Shown here piece by piece: positions 23,811 to 29,312 of a stretch of 40,110 nucleotides of DNA. Position 1 is the stretch's first letter, and every line of letters begins with the position of its first letter. The notes under the pieces were generated by a model. It was not told where the DNA came from and did no database searches. It saw only the letters and a list, made by a program, of their open reading frames with translations. Origin of the DNA: a virus; the IMG/VR virus record IMGVR_UViG_3300030117_006024, positions 1 through 40,110 of that record; one strand, written 5' to 3'. The position numbers and the translations under genes were made by a program.

Positions 23811-24160
23811 TGGACGGCACTGTCGATTTAAAGCTGATCATAACGCTCTTGGGCGTAGCGGCCTCAGTGTTTGGTGGAGCTGCCGTAGCCAAAGCGAATA
23901 TCAAGCAAGCGCTCGACCAAATTAAAGATCTCGAATCTCGTGTACGCGATTTAGACTCGCGAGCTGATCGAGCGACGACACAGATCGAGACCCAGGCGCA
24001 ACGAGTATCGATCTTGTCGGGGATGGCAAGTCCTGAAAACCTCCGACGAGATCACATGGAGCTGGCGCGGCTAATTTCGGTCACAGAACAAAACACCGCG
24101 GACATCAAAACACTCGCATCAATGCATAACGGCTCACATCCCAGTGTGAAGGAGACATAA
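23810..24160 (+). CDS. Spanin-like inner-membrane protein, 116 residues
   Basis: The start codon shares a base with the previous stop (TGATGG). One N-terminal transmembrane helix (LIITLLGVAASVFGGAAVA), then a coiled coil (IKQALDQIKDLESRVRDLDSRADRATTQIETQ) and a soluble tail. This is the layout of an i-spanin (Rz) or of small phage membrane coiled-coil proteins next to holins. No separate o-spanin lipobox was seen nearby, so the spanin call is tentative. Confidence 0.55.
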   Translation: MDGTVDLKLIITLLGVAASVFGGAAVAKANIKQALDQIKDLESRVRDLDSRADRATTQIETQAQRVSILSGMASPENLRRDHMELARLISVTEQNTADIKTLASMHNGSHPSVKET

Positions 24161-24570
24161 TGCTTGGACTTGTAGACAGCGTTGTCGGGGTGGCCGGCAA
24201 GGTCTTAGATAAATTCGTTGAGGACAAAGATCTCAAAACCAAACTAAACGCCGAGCTAAAGAGCCAGATGATCAGTCTCGATTTTGCACAGGCTCAGGCC
24301 AACATCGAGCAAGCGAAGTCGCCTTCCGTTTTTATTGCTGGTGCTCGTCCCGCCATCATGTGGATATGCGCGTTCGGCTTGGCGTGGCAGTTCGTGCTGC
24401 AGCCAGTCGCAGTGTGGGGCATCGCTCTATCAGGTGCCGACATTGACCTGCCATTTATTCAAACAGAGGGACTGATGTCATTGACCCTTGCACTTCTGGG
24501 TCTCGGCGGCATGAGGTCAGCAGAAAAATGGAAAGGCGTGTCACGGGAAAATATGAAGAGGTCACGATGA
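24160..24570 (+). CDS. Holin, GTA-type 3TM family
   Basis: 136 residues; the start shares a base with the previous stop (TAATG). An amphipathic charged N-terminus (VLDKFVEDKDLKTKLNAELKSQM), then QAKSPSVFIAGARPAIMWICAFGLAWQF, a second hydrophobic stretch and a third (MSLTLALLGLGGMRSAEKW) match the 3TM holins found in gene transfer agents and alphaproteobacterial phages. It would open the inner membrane for the endolysin encoded next. The stop overlaps the endolysin ATG. Confidence 0.82.
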   Translation: MLGLVDSVVGVAGKVLDKFVEDKDLKTKLNAELKSQMISLDFAQAQANIEQAKSPSVFIAGARPAIMWICAFGLAWQFVLQPVAVWGIALSGADIDLPFIQTEGLMSLTLALLGLGGMRSAEKWKGVSRENMKRSR

Positions 24571-24992
24571 TCACACAGGATTTAATCGACTCGGTTAAAT
24601 TAGGGGAAGGGTTTAGCCGGACTGTATACACGGATTCTCTGGGCCACCTTACAGTGGGATACGGCAAGCTGGTAGATCCAAATGTTGCTGGTGCTGGTCT
24701 GACGGAAGAACAGGCCGAGCAATTGCTAAGAAGTGACCTCGAAGTTTTTGAGGAAGCGGCCGAGCGTGTCGTCGGCTCGGAGGTGTGGAGCTGGCTCAGC
24801 CAACGCCGTCGCGACGTCCTGACCGAAATGGCGTTTAACATGGGGCCAGGAAACCTTGCCAAATTCACCAACATGATCGCAGCGCTTGAGGAACAGGACT
24901 ACGACCTTGCCGCTTCCGAGGCCCTCGACAGCCGGTGGGCTAAACAAGTAGGCCAGAGGGCCGAAAGACTTGCCCAAAGACTTCGCGGATGA
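24567..24992 (+). CDS. Endolysin, T4-lysozyme type (GH24 muramidase)
   Basis: 141 residues from ATG 24567, in ATGA overlap with the holin; GAAGAGG precedes it, so the longer frame from 24528 is not needed. The catalytic triad spacing equals that of T4 lysozyme: E14 in LGEGF, D23 in YTDSLGHLT and T29 in LTVGYG (+9 and +15). Later conserved segments: LTEEQAEQLLRSDL, MAFNMGPGNLAKFTN and SRWAKQVGQRAERLAQRL. It cleaves peptidoglycan. No signal or SAR helix at the N-terminus, so it needs the holin for export. Confidence 0.93.
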   Translation: MITQDLIDSVKLGEGFSRTVYTDSLGHLTVGYGKLVDPNVAGAGLTEEQAEQLLRSDLEVFEEAAERVVGSEVWSWLSQRRRDVLTEMAFNMGPGNLAKFTNMIAALEEQDYDLAASEALDSRWAKQVGQRAERLAQRLRG

Positions 24993-25287
24993 ACGCAGAT
25001 TTACCGGCGCGCTCTGCGAGCTGCGCCTTGCCCAGTGGTTATTAGAAAACCAGTATTGGGCATTCTCCCCCGTAATCAATCACGACTCCCCCATCGACCT
25101 AGTCGCCGTCGGTCAAGACGGCGAGGTCTTGCTGCTCGATAGCAAGGCAGACAACATGCGTGTCAACAAAGGTCGCATTTCCCCCTCGCGAATCTACCGC
25201 CCAAGATCTGAGCTGCAGAAGCGACTCGGTGTTAAAATTGCCTACGTTGCAGCCGACGGCACGGTCTCAATCACCGACCACGATTGA
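24970..25287 (+). CDS. PD-(D/E)XK nuclease-like protein, 105 residues
   Basis: Starts with TTG 24970 inside the endolysin gene (23-base overlap); no in-frame ATG is suitable. Features of the restriction-endonuclease fold: an early Glu in a helix (GALCELRLAQWLLE, E17), HDSPIDLVAV with D43 and LLLDSKAD with D57 and K59. A basic segment follows (RVNKGRISPSRIYRPRSELQKRLG). The family of short, Hjc-like or PDDEXK proteins acts on DNA junctions or nicks. Beside attP it could serve recombination, or be a stray accessory gene. Catalytic activity is not certain from the motifs alone. Confidence 0.5.
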   Translation: MPKDFADERRFTGALCELRLAQWLLENQYWAFSPVINHDSPIDLVAVGQDGEVLLLDSKADNMRVNKGRISPSRIYRPRSELQKRLGVKIAYVAADGTVSITDHD

Positions 25288-25291
25288 TGTT

Positions 25292-25309
25292 GCCAGATTA
25301 TTTGCAGAC
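25292..25309 (+). repeat. attP arm: left half of an 18-bp inverted repeat
   Basis: The 18 bases here are the exact reverse complement of those at 25614-25631. The inner end reads TTTGCAGAC, the reverse complement of GTCTGCAAA. Probable integrase or Xis arm-type site. Confidence 0.65.
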
Positions 25310-25310
25310 G

Positions 25311-25332
25311 GGTCTGCGATGAGTCTGTAAAC
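25311..25332 (+). repeat. attP arm: left copy of a 22-bp direct repeat
   Basis: Identical to 25576-25597 except for one base (GCGATG versus GCGGTG). It contains GAGTCTGTAAAC. Flanks the tRNA-derived core on the left at about 145 bases. Confidence 0.65.
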
Positions 25333-25477
25333 GGTCTCCGAGGTCTTGGTGCCTTGTTGACTGAATTGGTTTTTTTTAGTAGGAATTATCAGCGCTGTTT
25401 TTGGTGGGTGACGCCAGTAAAAACCGCTAACTTGTTGAAAATATTGGGTAATATCAAAACGCCCAAGATGGTGAAAG

Positions 25478-25526
25478 TCAGATTTTCATTCTGGCAACAC
25501 GGGTTCGAATCCCGTAGGGGTCACCA
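25478..25526 (+). other. attP core: 3' half of tRNA-Glu(UUC)
   Basis: The anticodon stem-loop TCAGA-TTTTCAT-TCTGG has anticodon TTC (Glu, GAA codons). It is followed by a 5-base variable loop, a perfect T-arm ACGGG-TTCGAAT-CCCGT, the acceptor 3' strand AGGGGTC, discriminator A and an encoded CCA. No D-arm or matching 5' acceptor strand (GACCCCT) lies upstream, so this is not a functional tRNA gene. It would rebuild the host tRNA gene after integration. Confidence 0.85.
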
Positions 25527-25575
25527 TTTCTTTTCAATGACTTAGCAGGTTTTTACCTCCCCCCTCAAGCAGCGG

Positions 25576-25597
25576 GGTCTGCGGTGAGTCTGTAAAC
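25576..25597 (+). repeat. attP arm: right copy of the 22-bp direct repeat
   Basis: Matches 25311-25332 at 21 of 22 bases, same orientation, about 50 bases right of the tRNA-derived core. Contains GAGTCTGTAAAC. Confidence 0.65.
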
Positions 25598-25613
25598 TCG
25601 CGCAGATTCGTGA

Positions 25614-25631
25614 GTCTGCAAATAATCTGGC
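25614..25631 (+). repeat. attP arm: right half of the 18-bp inverted repeat
   Basis: Reads GTCTGCAAATAATCTGGC, the perfect reverse complement of 25292-25309. It lies 13 bases upstream of the early promoter's -35 box, so integrase or Xis binding here could also affect that promoter. Confidence 0.65.
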
Positions 25632-25643
25632 GGCATATTTTGT

Positions 25644-25672
25644 TTGCAATAGTAAGTAAAAATTACTAATAT
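25644..25672 (+). promoter_or_regulatory. Early operon promoter candidate
   Basis: TTGCAA (25644-25649) and TAATAT (25667-25672) are separated by exactly 17 bases; each matches 4 of 6 consensus positions. The spacer and surroundings are AT-rich with AGTAA/TTACT half-sites that could bind a regulator. It would drive the zinc-ribbon gene and the following early genes. Confidence 0.45.
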
Positions 25673-25682
25673 CTTACTTGTC

Positions 25683-25705
25683 AGCGGCGCTGTTGCCGCT
25701 TTTTT
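25683..25705 (+). terminator. Intrinsic terminator in the early operon leader
   Basis: AGCGGC (25683-25688) pairs with GCCGCT (25695-25700), 6-base loop, followed by a T-run to 25705. It lies between the promoter candidate and the ribosome-binding site of the first early gene, so early transcription may need antitermination. It may also insulate the operon from host transcription in the prophage. Confidence 0.7.
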
Positions 25706-25720
25706 GAGAGGAGAGACACA

Positions 25721-26329
25721 ATGGAACAATTATTTTTTAGAGACGGTACACCGGCTGAGCCGCAAGAATTTACTTCAAAAGGCAAGCCGCTTGCTTTGAA
25801 CACTTGCCGCCGCTGCGGCGGTGGAGGTCGCTTTGGCCCAGAGGTTATTTTTTCGGGCAAGTGTTTTGAGTGCGAAGGACTTGGCAAATCATTGGTTCGC
25901 ATTCGCACTGCTAAAGAAAACGCAGCTATGGATCGTGCAAACGACCGCCGCCGAGCCAAAAAAATTGCTCAGCAAAAAACTGATGCCGAGATCCGCAAGA
26001 TCAAGAAAATGCGGCACGATGTGCGGCGCGGGTTTTGGGCCATCGAGGAACTTCACGCCAAAGCCGACCGCCCAAACAATTGGATCGGTGAGAAGGGCGA
26101 GCGTCGTGACTTCACCGGCACGGTTCGTTTTATCGCGAGTGGCGAGGGCAACTGGGGAACTTGGTTTCTTACTGTCATCGACACTGACCAGGGTGCAGTC
26201 CTTTGGTGGAACGCTTTTGCTGACGTGTCCAAAGGCGACGCAATCAAATTTAAAGCCACCATCAAAGATCACACTGAGCGTGACGGCGAAAAGCAGACCG
26301 TCGTTAACAGAGCAAAGGCGGTGGCCTAA
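25721..26329 (+). CDS. Zinc-ribbon plus OB-like nucleic-acid-binding protein, 202 residues
   Basis: The GAGAGGAGAGACACA leader sits directly before ATG 25721. Cysteines C29-x2-C32 and C48-x2-C51 (CRRCGGGG ... CFECEGLG) form a DnaJ-like zinc ribbon. A basic helix of about 50 residues follows (RANDRRRAKKIAQQKT). The C-terminal 75 residues (DFTGTVRFIASGEGNWGTWFLTV ... GDAIKFKATIKDHTERDGEKQTVVNRAK) look like a five-stranded OB domain. The combination suggests single-stranded DNA or RNA binding early in infection. First gene of the rightward early operon. Confidence 0.7.
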   Translation: MEQLFFRDGTPAEPQEFTSKGKPLALNTCRRCGGGGRFGPEVIFSGKCFECEGLGKSLVRIRTAKENAAMDRANDRRRAKKIAQQKTDAEIRKIKKMRHDVRRGFWAIEELHAKADRPNNWIGEKGERRDFTGTVRFIASGEGNWGTWFLTVIDTDQGAVLWWNAFADVSKGDAIKFKATIKDHTERDGEKQTVVNRAKAVA

Positions 26330-26359
26330 CGGCCCCGCCCAGAGAGGAGAGACACAATG
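26323..26359 (+). repeat. Intergenic linker repeat, copy 1
   Basis: GGCCTAACGGCCCCGCC followed by the GAGAGGAGAGACACAATG leader. The TAA stop lies in the loop of a GGCC/GGCC hairpin. Two near-identical linkers follow at 26710 and 27649. Confidence 0.7.
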
Positions 26360-26716
26360 GCTAAATACAAAATTTTTCAAATTCACTTGACCAATAACGA
26401 GGTCGCCCACGTCAACGCGCACGGCCACGACTCGGTCGATAAACAAGTGGCGCGGCTCGACCTTATGTCACCTTATCGTCACGACGACGTTTTGCCACTG
26501 GTGCGGGACGCTTTCGACAAAAATTATTTCAAGCACGTCGCAAACATCACGGCCTCGGGCCTGGAAGACGTTTTTACCATTGGCAACGGTTATGGCGACA
26601 AGGAAGATGTCGAGCTTCTCGACAGAATGCACAGCCTTAGCGTCGGCGATGTAGTCGAGGACGACACAGGCACGCGGTATTTCGTAAACACTTCTGGTTT
26701 TTTAGCGGTGGCTTAA
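26357..26716 (+). CDS. Early phage protein with SVGDVVED motif, 119 residues
   Basis: Preceded by the conserved early leader. N-terminal KYKIFQIHLTNNEVAHVNAHG, a middle YFKHVANITASGLEDVFTIGN, and a C-terminal MHSLSVGDVVEDDTGTRYFV that recurs in many small phage and plasmid proteins of unknown role. Predicted alpha/beta, soluble, acidic. No catalytic residues can be singled out. Confidence 0.65.
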   Translation: MAKYKIFQIHLTNNEVAHVNAHGHDSVDKQVARLDLMSPYRHDDVLPLVRDAFDKNYFKHVANITASGLEDVFTIGNGYGDKEDVELLDRMHSLSVGDVVEDDTGTRYFVNTSGFLAVA

Positions 26717-26747
26717 CGGCCCCGCTATTGAGAGGAGAGACACAATG
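26710..26747 (+). repeat. Intergenic linker repeat, copy 2
   Basis: GGCTTAACGGCCCCGC, then GAGAGGAGAGACACAATG. Same arrangement as copy 1, again including the stop of one gene and the start of the next. Confidence 0.7.
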
Positions 26748-27656
26748 ACAAAACGAGTAGTTCACGGTTTACCGATAAGCGGCATCGATCCAGAAACTGA
26801 CAAGCCTGCCATCGACAGCTTGGCTGGCGGTAGCTTCCTCGCGACGTATTACTACACCCGCCCTGGTCAAAAGAAGATCAGCGACGAGCAGATCGACCGC
26901 GCCATCGAGCTGGTCGGTGACGACGAGGTGTTTTTCTTGGACAACGGCGCTTTCACCGCATACCGCTCCGGTGAGCCAATCCACGAAGATCCCGATTACA
27001 TCGACGGCTTTTACGATTGGGCCGAGAGCGTCATGGACCGCTGCCCCCAAGCCGTCGCGATTGTGCCTGACGTCATTGGCGGCACTGCCGAGCAAAACTG
27101 GGAGCTGGCATCTCAGTTGCCTTGGGATCCAATGCGGTCCTGCTACGTCTGGCACTTGCATGAGCCGCTGGAAGTATTGAAGCGCATCATTGAGGAAGGC
27201 TACGCCTATATCGGGTTCGGCAGCTCCGAAGAATATTGGAAGGTCAACAGCCCAATCTGGCAGGACCGCATCGACGCTGCCTTCGCATATTTGGATGAGC
27301 TGTTCGCCGACGAGGATTTCGCTCAGACATATGTGCGCCCACAGATCCACATGCTGCGCGGCATCAGCGTGCAACATGCTTACCGGTTCGACAGCGCTGA
27401 CAGCGTCAACCTTGCGATCAACTGGAACCGTCAGCGCAAGAAGTCTAACGAGCAGCTCGGTGCCTTCCGCGCTCGCGTCGAGAGCAAGGCGAGCCAAGGC
27501 GACGTCTTTGGTGATCAATCAGCCTGGGGTACGCCCGCCGACGCCGGTCGATATGCCGGTTACCGCAACGCGCAGCTCCACTTGTTAGCCTATCAGGCTG
27601 AGCTGCGCGCTAACGATCTAACCTTCATACCCCAACAATTCCGGCGCGCGGCCTAA
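26745..27656 (+). CDS. TIM-barrel protein resembling DpdA-type DNA transglycosylases
   Basis: 303 residues with the early leader. Segments in order: VFFLDNGAFTAYRSGEP (about 62-78, with the FLDNGAF Asp where TGT enzymes have their DSGGF Asp), VAIVPDVIGG (104-113), CYVWHLHEP (133-141), YAYIGFGSS (153-161) and near the end MLRG ... FDSADSVNLAINW (about 205-226). This strand-end pattern matches TIM-barrel tRNA-guanine transglycosylase relatives, including the phage DpdA group that exchanges DNA guanine for 7-deazaguanines. No preQ0 synthesis genes (folE, queD, queE, queC) occur here, so a base would have to come from the host. The zinc site of tRNA TGTs is not evident. An unrelated TIM-barrel enzyme remains possible. 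Confidence 0.5.
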   Translation: MTKRVVHGLPISGIDPETDKPAIDSLAGGSFLATYYYTRPGQKKISDEQIDRAIELVGDDEVFFLDNGAFTAYRSGEPIHEDPDYIDGFYDWAESVMDRCPQAVAIVPDVIGGTAEQNWELASQLPWDPMRSCYVWHLHEPLEVLKRIIEEGYAYIGFGSSEEYWKVNSPIWQDRIDAAFAYLDELFADEDFAQTYVRPQIHMLRGISVQHAYRFDSADSVNLAINWNRQRKKSNEQLGAFRARVESKASQGDVFGDQSAWGTPADAGRYAGYRNAQLHLLAYQAELRANDLTFIPQQFRRAA

Positions 27657-27687
27657 CGGCCCCGCCACTGAGAGGAGAGACAAAATG
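27649..27687 (+). repeat. Intergenic linker repeat, copy 3
   Basis: CGGCCTAACGGCCCCGCC, then GAGAGGAGAGACAAAATG. Third copy of the stop-hairpin-leader-start linker in the early operon. Confidence 0.7.
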
Positions 27688-27954
27688 ACTAACCCAATTC
27701 AAACCCCCGCCGAATATGCCGCAACTCTGTACGAGGATGGCTACCGCGCCACAAGCCGCAGCGACTCTGACTTAATCGTTGAAGGTTTAAAAGCAGAATT
27801 GAAATTTCATTTGGGCTACGCGCTGGAAGTGCTGAACGAATTGGAAGAGATCGAATTTAAAAACGAGGCAACCAGCCCCACATGCCGCCAGAATACTTTT
27901 GCAATTATGCAGACCAAAAATGCGCTCGACACCGAGACACCGGATAAGAGTTAG
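27685..27954 (+). CDS. Small early protein, 89 residues
   Basis: Conserved early leader before ATG 27685. Acidic, helical in the middle (LIVEGLKAELKFHLGYALEVLNELEEIEF) with a less ordered tail. No recognised family. It is followed by a good terminator, so it closes the first early transcription unit. Confidence 0.6.
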   Translation: MTNPIQTPAEYAATLYEDGYRATSRSDSDLIVEGLKAELKFHLGYALEVLNELEEIEFKNEATSPTCRQNTFAIMQTKNALDTETPDKS

Positions 27955-27975
27955 GTAAATCTCGCATATCCCACC

Positions 27976-28007
27976 AGCCCCTGGCGATTAAATTCGCAGG
28001 GGCTTTT
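27976..28007 (+). terminator. Intrinsic terminator after the 27685 gene
   Basis: AGCCCC-TGGCG (27976-27986) pairs with CGC-A-GGGGCT (27995-28004) with a small bulge, then TTTT. The T-run is short, so partial read-through to the next gene is likely. Confidence 0.65.
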
Positions 28008-28037
28008 GGGGTGTCTACTTTATGAGAGGAGAGACAC

Positions 28038-28292
28038 ATGAACCCACAAGACCTCACCGCTCGCATTGTCGAAGTGGTCGCCGCCATCGAGGCGTCTGCC
28101 GCGACGGTCGAGCAAGCCGATGCAGCTCACGCCGAATGGACTGAGCTGCAGCAGCGTAACTGCAGCCACTTCGGAGATCCGGCGCGCGCCAAGCGTCTGG
28201 TCGCCGGAGCGGCGATGCAACTTTACCTCGACCGGCGTGAGCTGGTCAGCTTGCAGCGGCTGCTGGGCACGCACCTCGATCTAGCAGCTTAG
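28038..28292 (+). CDS. Small helical early protein, 84 residues
   Basis: Leader GAGAGGAGAGACAC before ATG 28038. Heptad-like Ala/Val/Glu-rich helix over most of its length (ARIVEVVAAIEASAATVEQAD ... LVSLQRLLGTHLDLAA). Likely an oligomeric helical protein; function unknown. Confidence 0.6.
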   Translation: MNPQDLTARIVEVVAAIEASAATVEQADAAHAEWTELQQRNCSHFGDPARAKRLVAGAAMQLYLDRRELVSLQRLLGTHLDLAA

Positions 28293-28304
28293 AGGAGAGA
28301 GCTA

Positions 28305-28565
28305 ATGTTCATAAGGAAACCAACAAGCATTCGGAAACCGCACAATCATTTAGCGGGGTATGTTTTCGAGAGAAAACATCCTGCCGGTCACATTGTTTGT
28401 TTTGTTGCCGAGGCGGCTGGCATCGATGCCGACCATAAATATGTTGTTACCCTGGAGTCGGACGATCCTCGCATTGGCCCGTCTTTCACGTCGCTGCCCA
28501 AAGCAAGGTTGTTTGTCCATAAAGAACTAGCAGGAAGGAGCGGTTGGGATTGGCAACTTAATTAA
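28305..28565 (+). CDS. Small early protein, 86 residues
   Basis: Leader AGAGGAGAGAGCTA, a variant of the early motif. Mixed alpha/beta, with NHLAGYVFERKHPAGHIVCFVAEAAG and a C-terminal WDWQ. Basic N-terminus. No family recognised. Confidence 0.6.
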   Translation: MFIRKPTSIRKPHNHLAGYVFERKHPAGHIVCFVAEAAGIDADHKYVVTLESDDPRIGPSFTSLPKARLFVHKELAGRSGWDWQLN

Positions 28566-28583
28566 TTTCTGTTTAACAAAAGT

Positions 28584-28613
28584 GCCCAGGCCGCGCGCAA
28601 ACGCGACCTGGGC
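28584..28613. other. Strong hairpin without a T-run
   Basis: GCCCAGGCCGCG (28584-28595) and CGCGACCTGGGC (28602-28613) pair with one mismatch over a 6-base loop. No U-tract follows, so it is more likely a processing, pausing or stability element between early genes than an intrinsic terminator. Confidence 0.5.
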
Positions 28614-28652
28614 GTGTCACCAATTATCAACCTTTGAGAGGAGAGACAAAAG

Positions 28653-28745
28653 ATGACGACAGAAGACTTACTTGAGATTCCCGACTTTTTAAACCGTAAA
28701 CTTTGGTCGCCGGAGCGGTGTCAATACGCGGCGGGAGCGGCGTGA
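28653..28745 (+). CDS. 30-residue peptide before the acetyltransferase gene
   Basis: The GAGAGGAGAGACA leader stands before ATG 28653, and its TGA overlaps the next ATG (TGATG at 28743-28747). The peptide reads MTTEDLLEIPDFLNRKLW at its start. The tight coupling and strong leader suggest that it is translated, either as a product or to deliver ribosomes to the next gene, which has no leader of its own. Confidence 0.55.
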   Translation: MTTEDLLEIPDFLNRKLWSPERCQYAAGAA

Positions 28746-29293
28746 TGGCAAAGCTCGAACACAAGCGCATCAAGCTAGATGAGGTAGCTCGATTTATCGA
28801 GCTGTATCATCATCACAGCAAGCCGCTTAAGCGTCACTTCTTTGCTATTGGCGCAACGGCTGAAGTATCGCCCTACTGGCCTCCCCACGATTTTTGTTTA
28901 GTCGGTGTGGCGCAGGTAGACAATTGCACGTCTGCATGGTCACGGCGCTATGACCACCTAGAGCTGCGTCGCCTCTGCATTGCACCGCACGCACCACCTA
29001 ACACTGCCAGCTTTCTTATTGGCAAAGTAACGCGCGCTTGCTGGGCAATGGGTGCAGAGGTGCTTGTCACTTACACACAACCTTATGAGAAGGGCACCGC
29101 CCTGGTTGCCAGCGGCTGGTGGATACAGCAGCGCGCCAAGATGGTGAAGTATGAAAGCGGCCGCATGGAGGGTGGCCTGATGAGATGGGTCACAGCGCGC
29201 AGCGTTGGGCCAGACAAGCGCGACCGAGAAAACACCAAACGAATTATTTCCGAGACTAACCAATGGTGGGCTGAGAACAGTCAGGCCGCTTAA
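28745..29293 (+). CDS. GNAT-like acetyltransferase, XF1762-type
   Basis: 182 residues starting with ATG 28745 (the frame is open back to 28703, but that would overlap the coupled peptide). N-terminal ARFIELYHHHSKPLKRHFFAIGA, then FCLVGVAQVDNCTSAW, a central LELRRLCIAPHAPPNTASFLIGKVTRACWAMGAEVLVTYT and C-terminal GTALVASGWW follow the XF1762 family, whose fold is GNAT-like. GNAT enzymes transfer acetyl groups from acetyl-CoA; the phage target is unknown (protein, nucleotide or modified base). It lies in the early operon, next to the DpdA-like gene region. Confidence 0.7.
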   Translation: MAKLEHKRIKLDEVARFIELYHHHSKPLKRHFFAIGATAEVSPYWPPHDFCLVGVAQVDNCTSAWSRRYDHLELRRLCIAPHAPPNTASFLIGKVTRACWAMGAEVLVTYTQPYEKGTALVASGWWIQQRAKMVKYESGRMEGGLMRWVTARSVGPDKRDRENTKRIISETNQWWAENSQAA

Positions 29294-29312
29294 TTATTGA
29301 GAGGAGAGACAA

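Larger units (their letters stand above)
25292..25631. other. attP: attP attachment region
   Basis: The 433 bases between 25287 and 25721 hold no credible gene. Instead they contain a tRNA-Glu(UUC) 3' half (25478-25526) flanked by repeats: a 22-bp direct repeat (25311-25332, 25576-25597) and an 18-bp perfect inverted repeat (25292-25309, 25614-25631). The shared element in three plus-strand and one minus-strand copy is close to GTCTGYAAA. This is the plan of a tyrosine-integrase attP: a core identical to the end of a host tRNA gene, with arm sites on both sides. A small inverted repeat, ATATT-GGGT-AATAT (25441-25454), lies left of the core and might bind a bending protein such as IHF. The integrase is about 3.7 kb to the right, not adjacent. 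Confidence 0.8.

Noticed and set aside
25406-25526. A complete tRNA or tmRNA gene
   Set aside because: GGTGAC at 25407-25412 can pair with GTCACC near the 3' end, but there is no D-arm, the acceptor does not extend to seven pairs, and the span (about 120 bases) has no tmRNA-like tag frame. Only the 3' half of tRNA-Glu is real.
25354-25545. 63-residue plus-strand ORF between endolysin and early genes
   Set aside because: It is made mostly of the attP core (tRNA-Glu 3' half) and AT-rich flank, with no ribosome-binding site.
26769-27518. 249-residue minus-strand ORF opposite the DpdA-like gene
   Set aside because: It is an antisense shadow of a well-supported plus-strand gene with a strong leader; its sequence shows no domain pattern.
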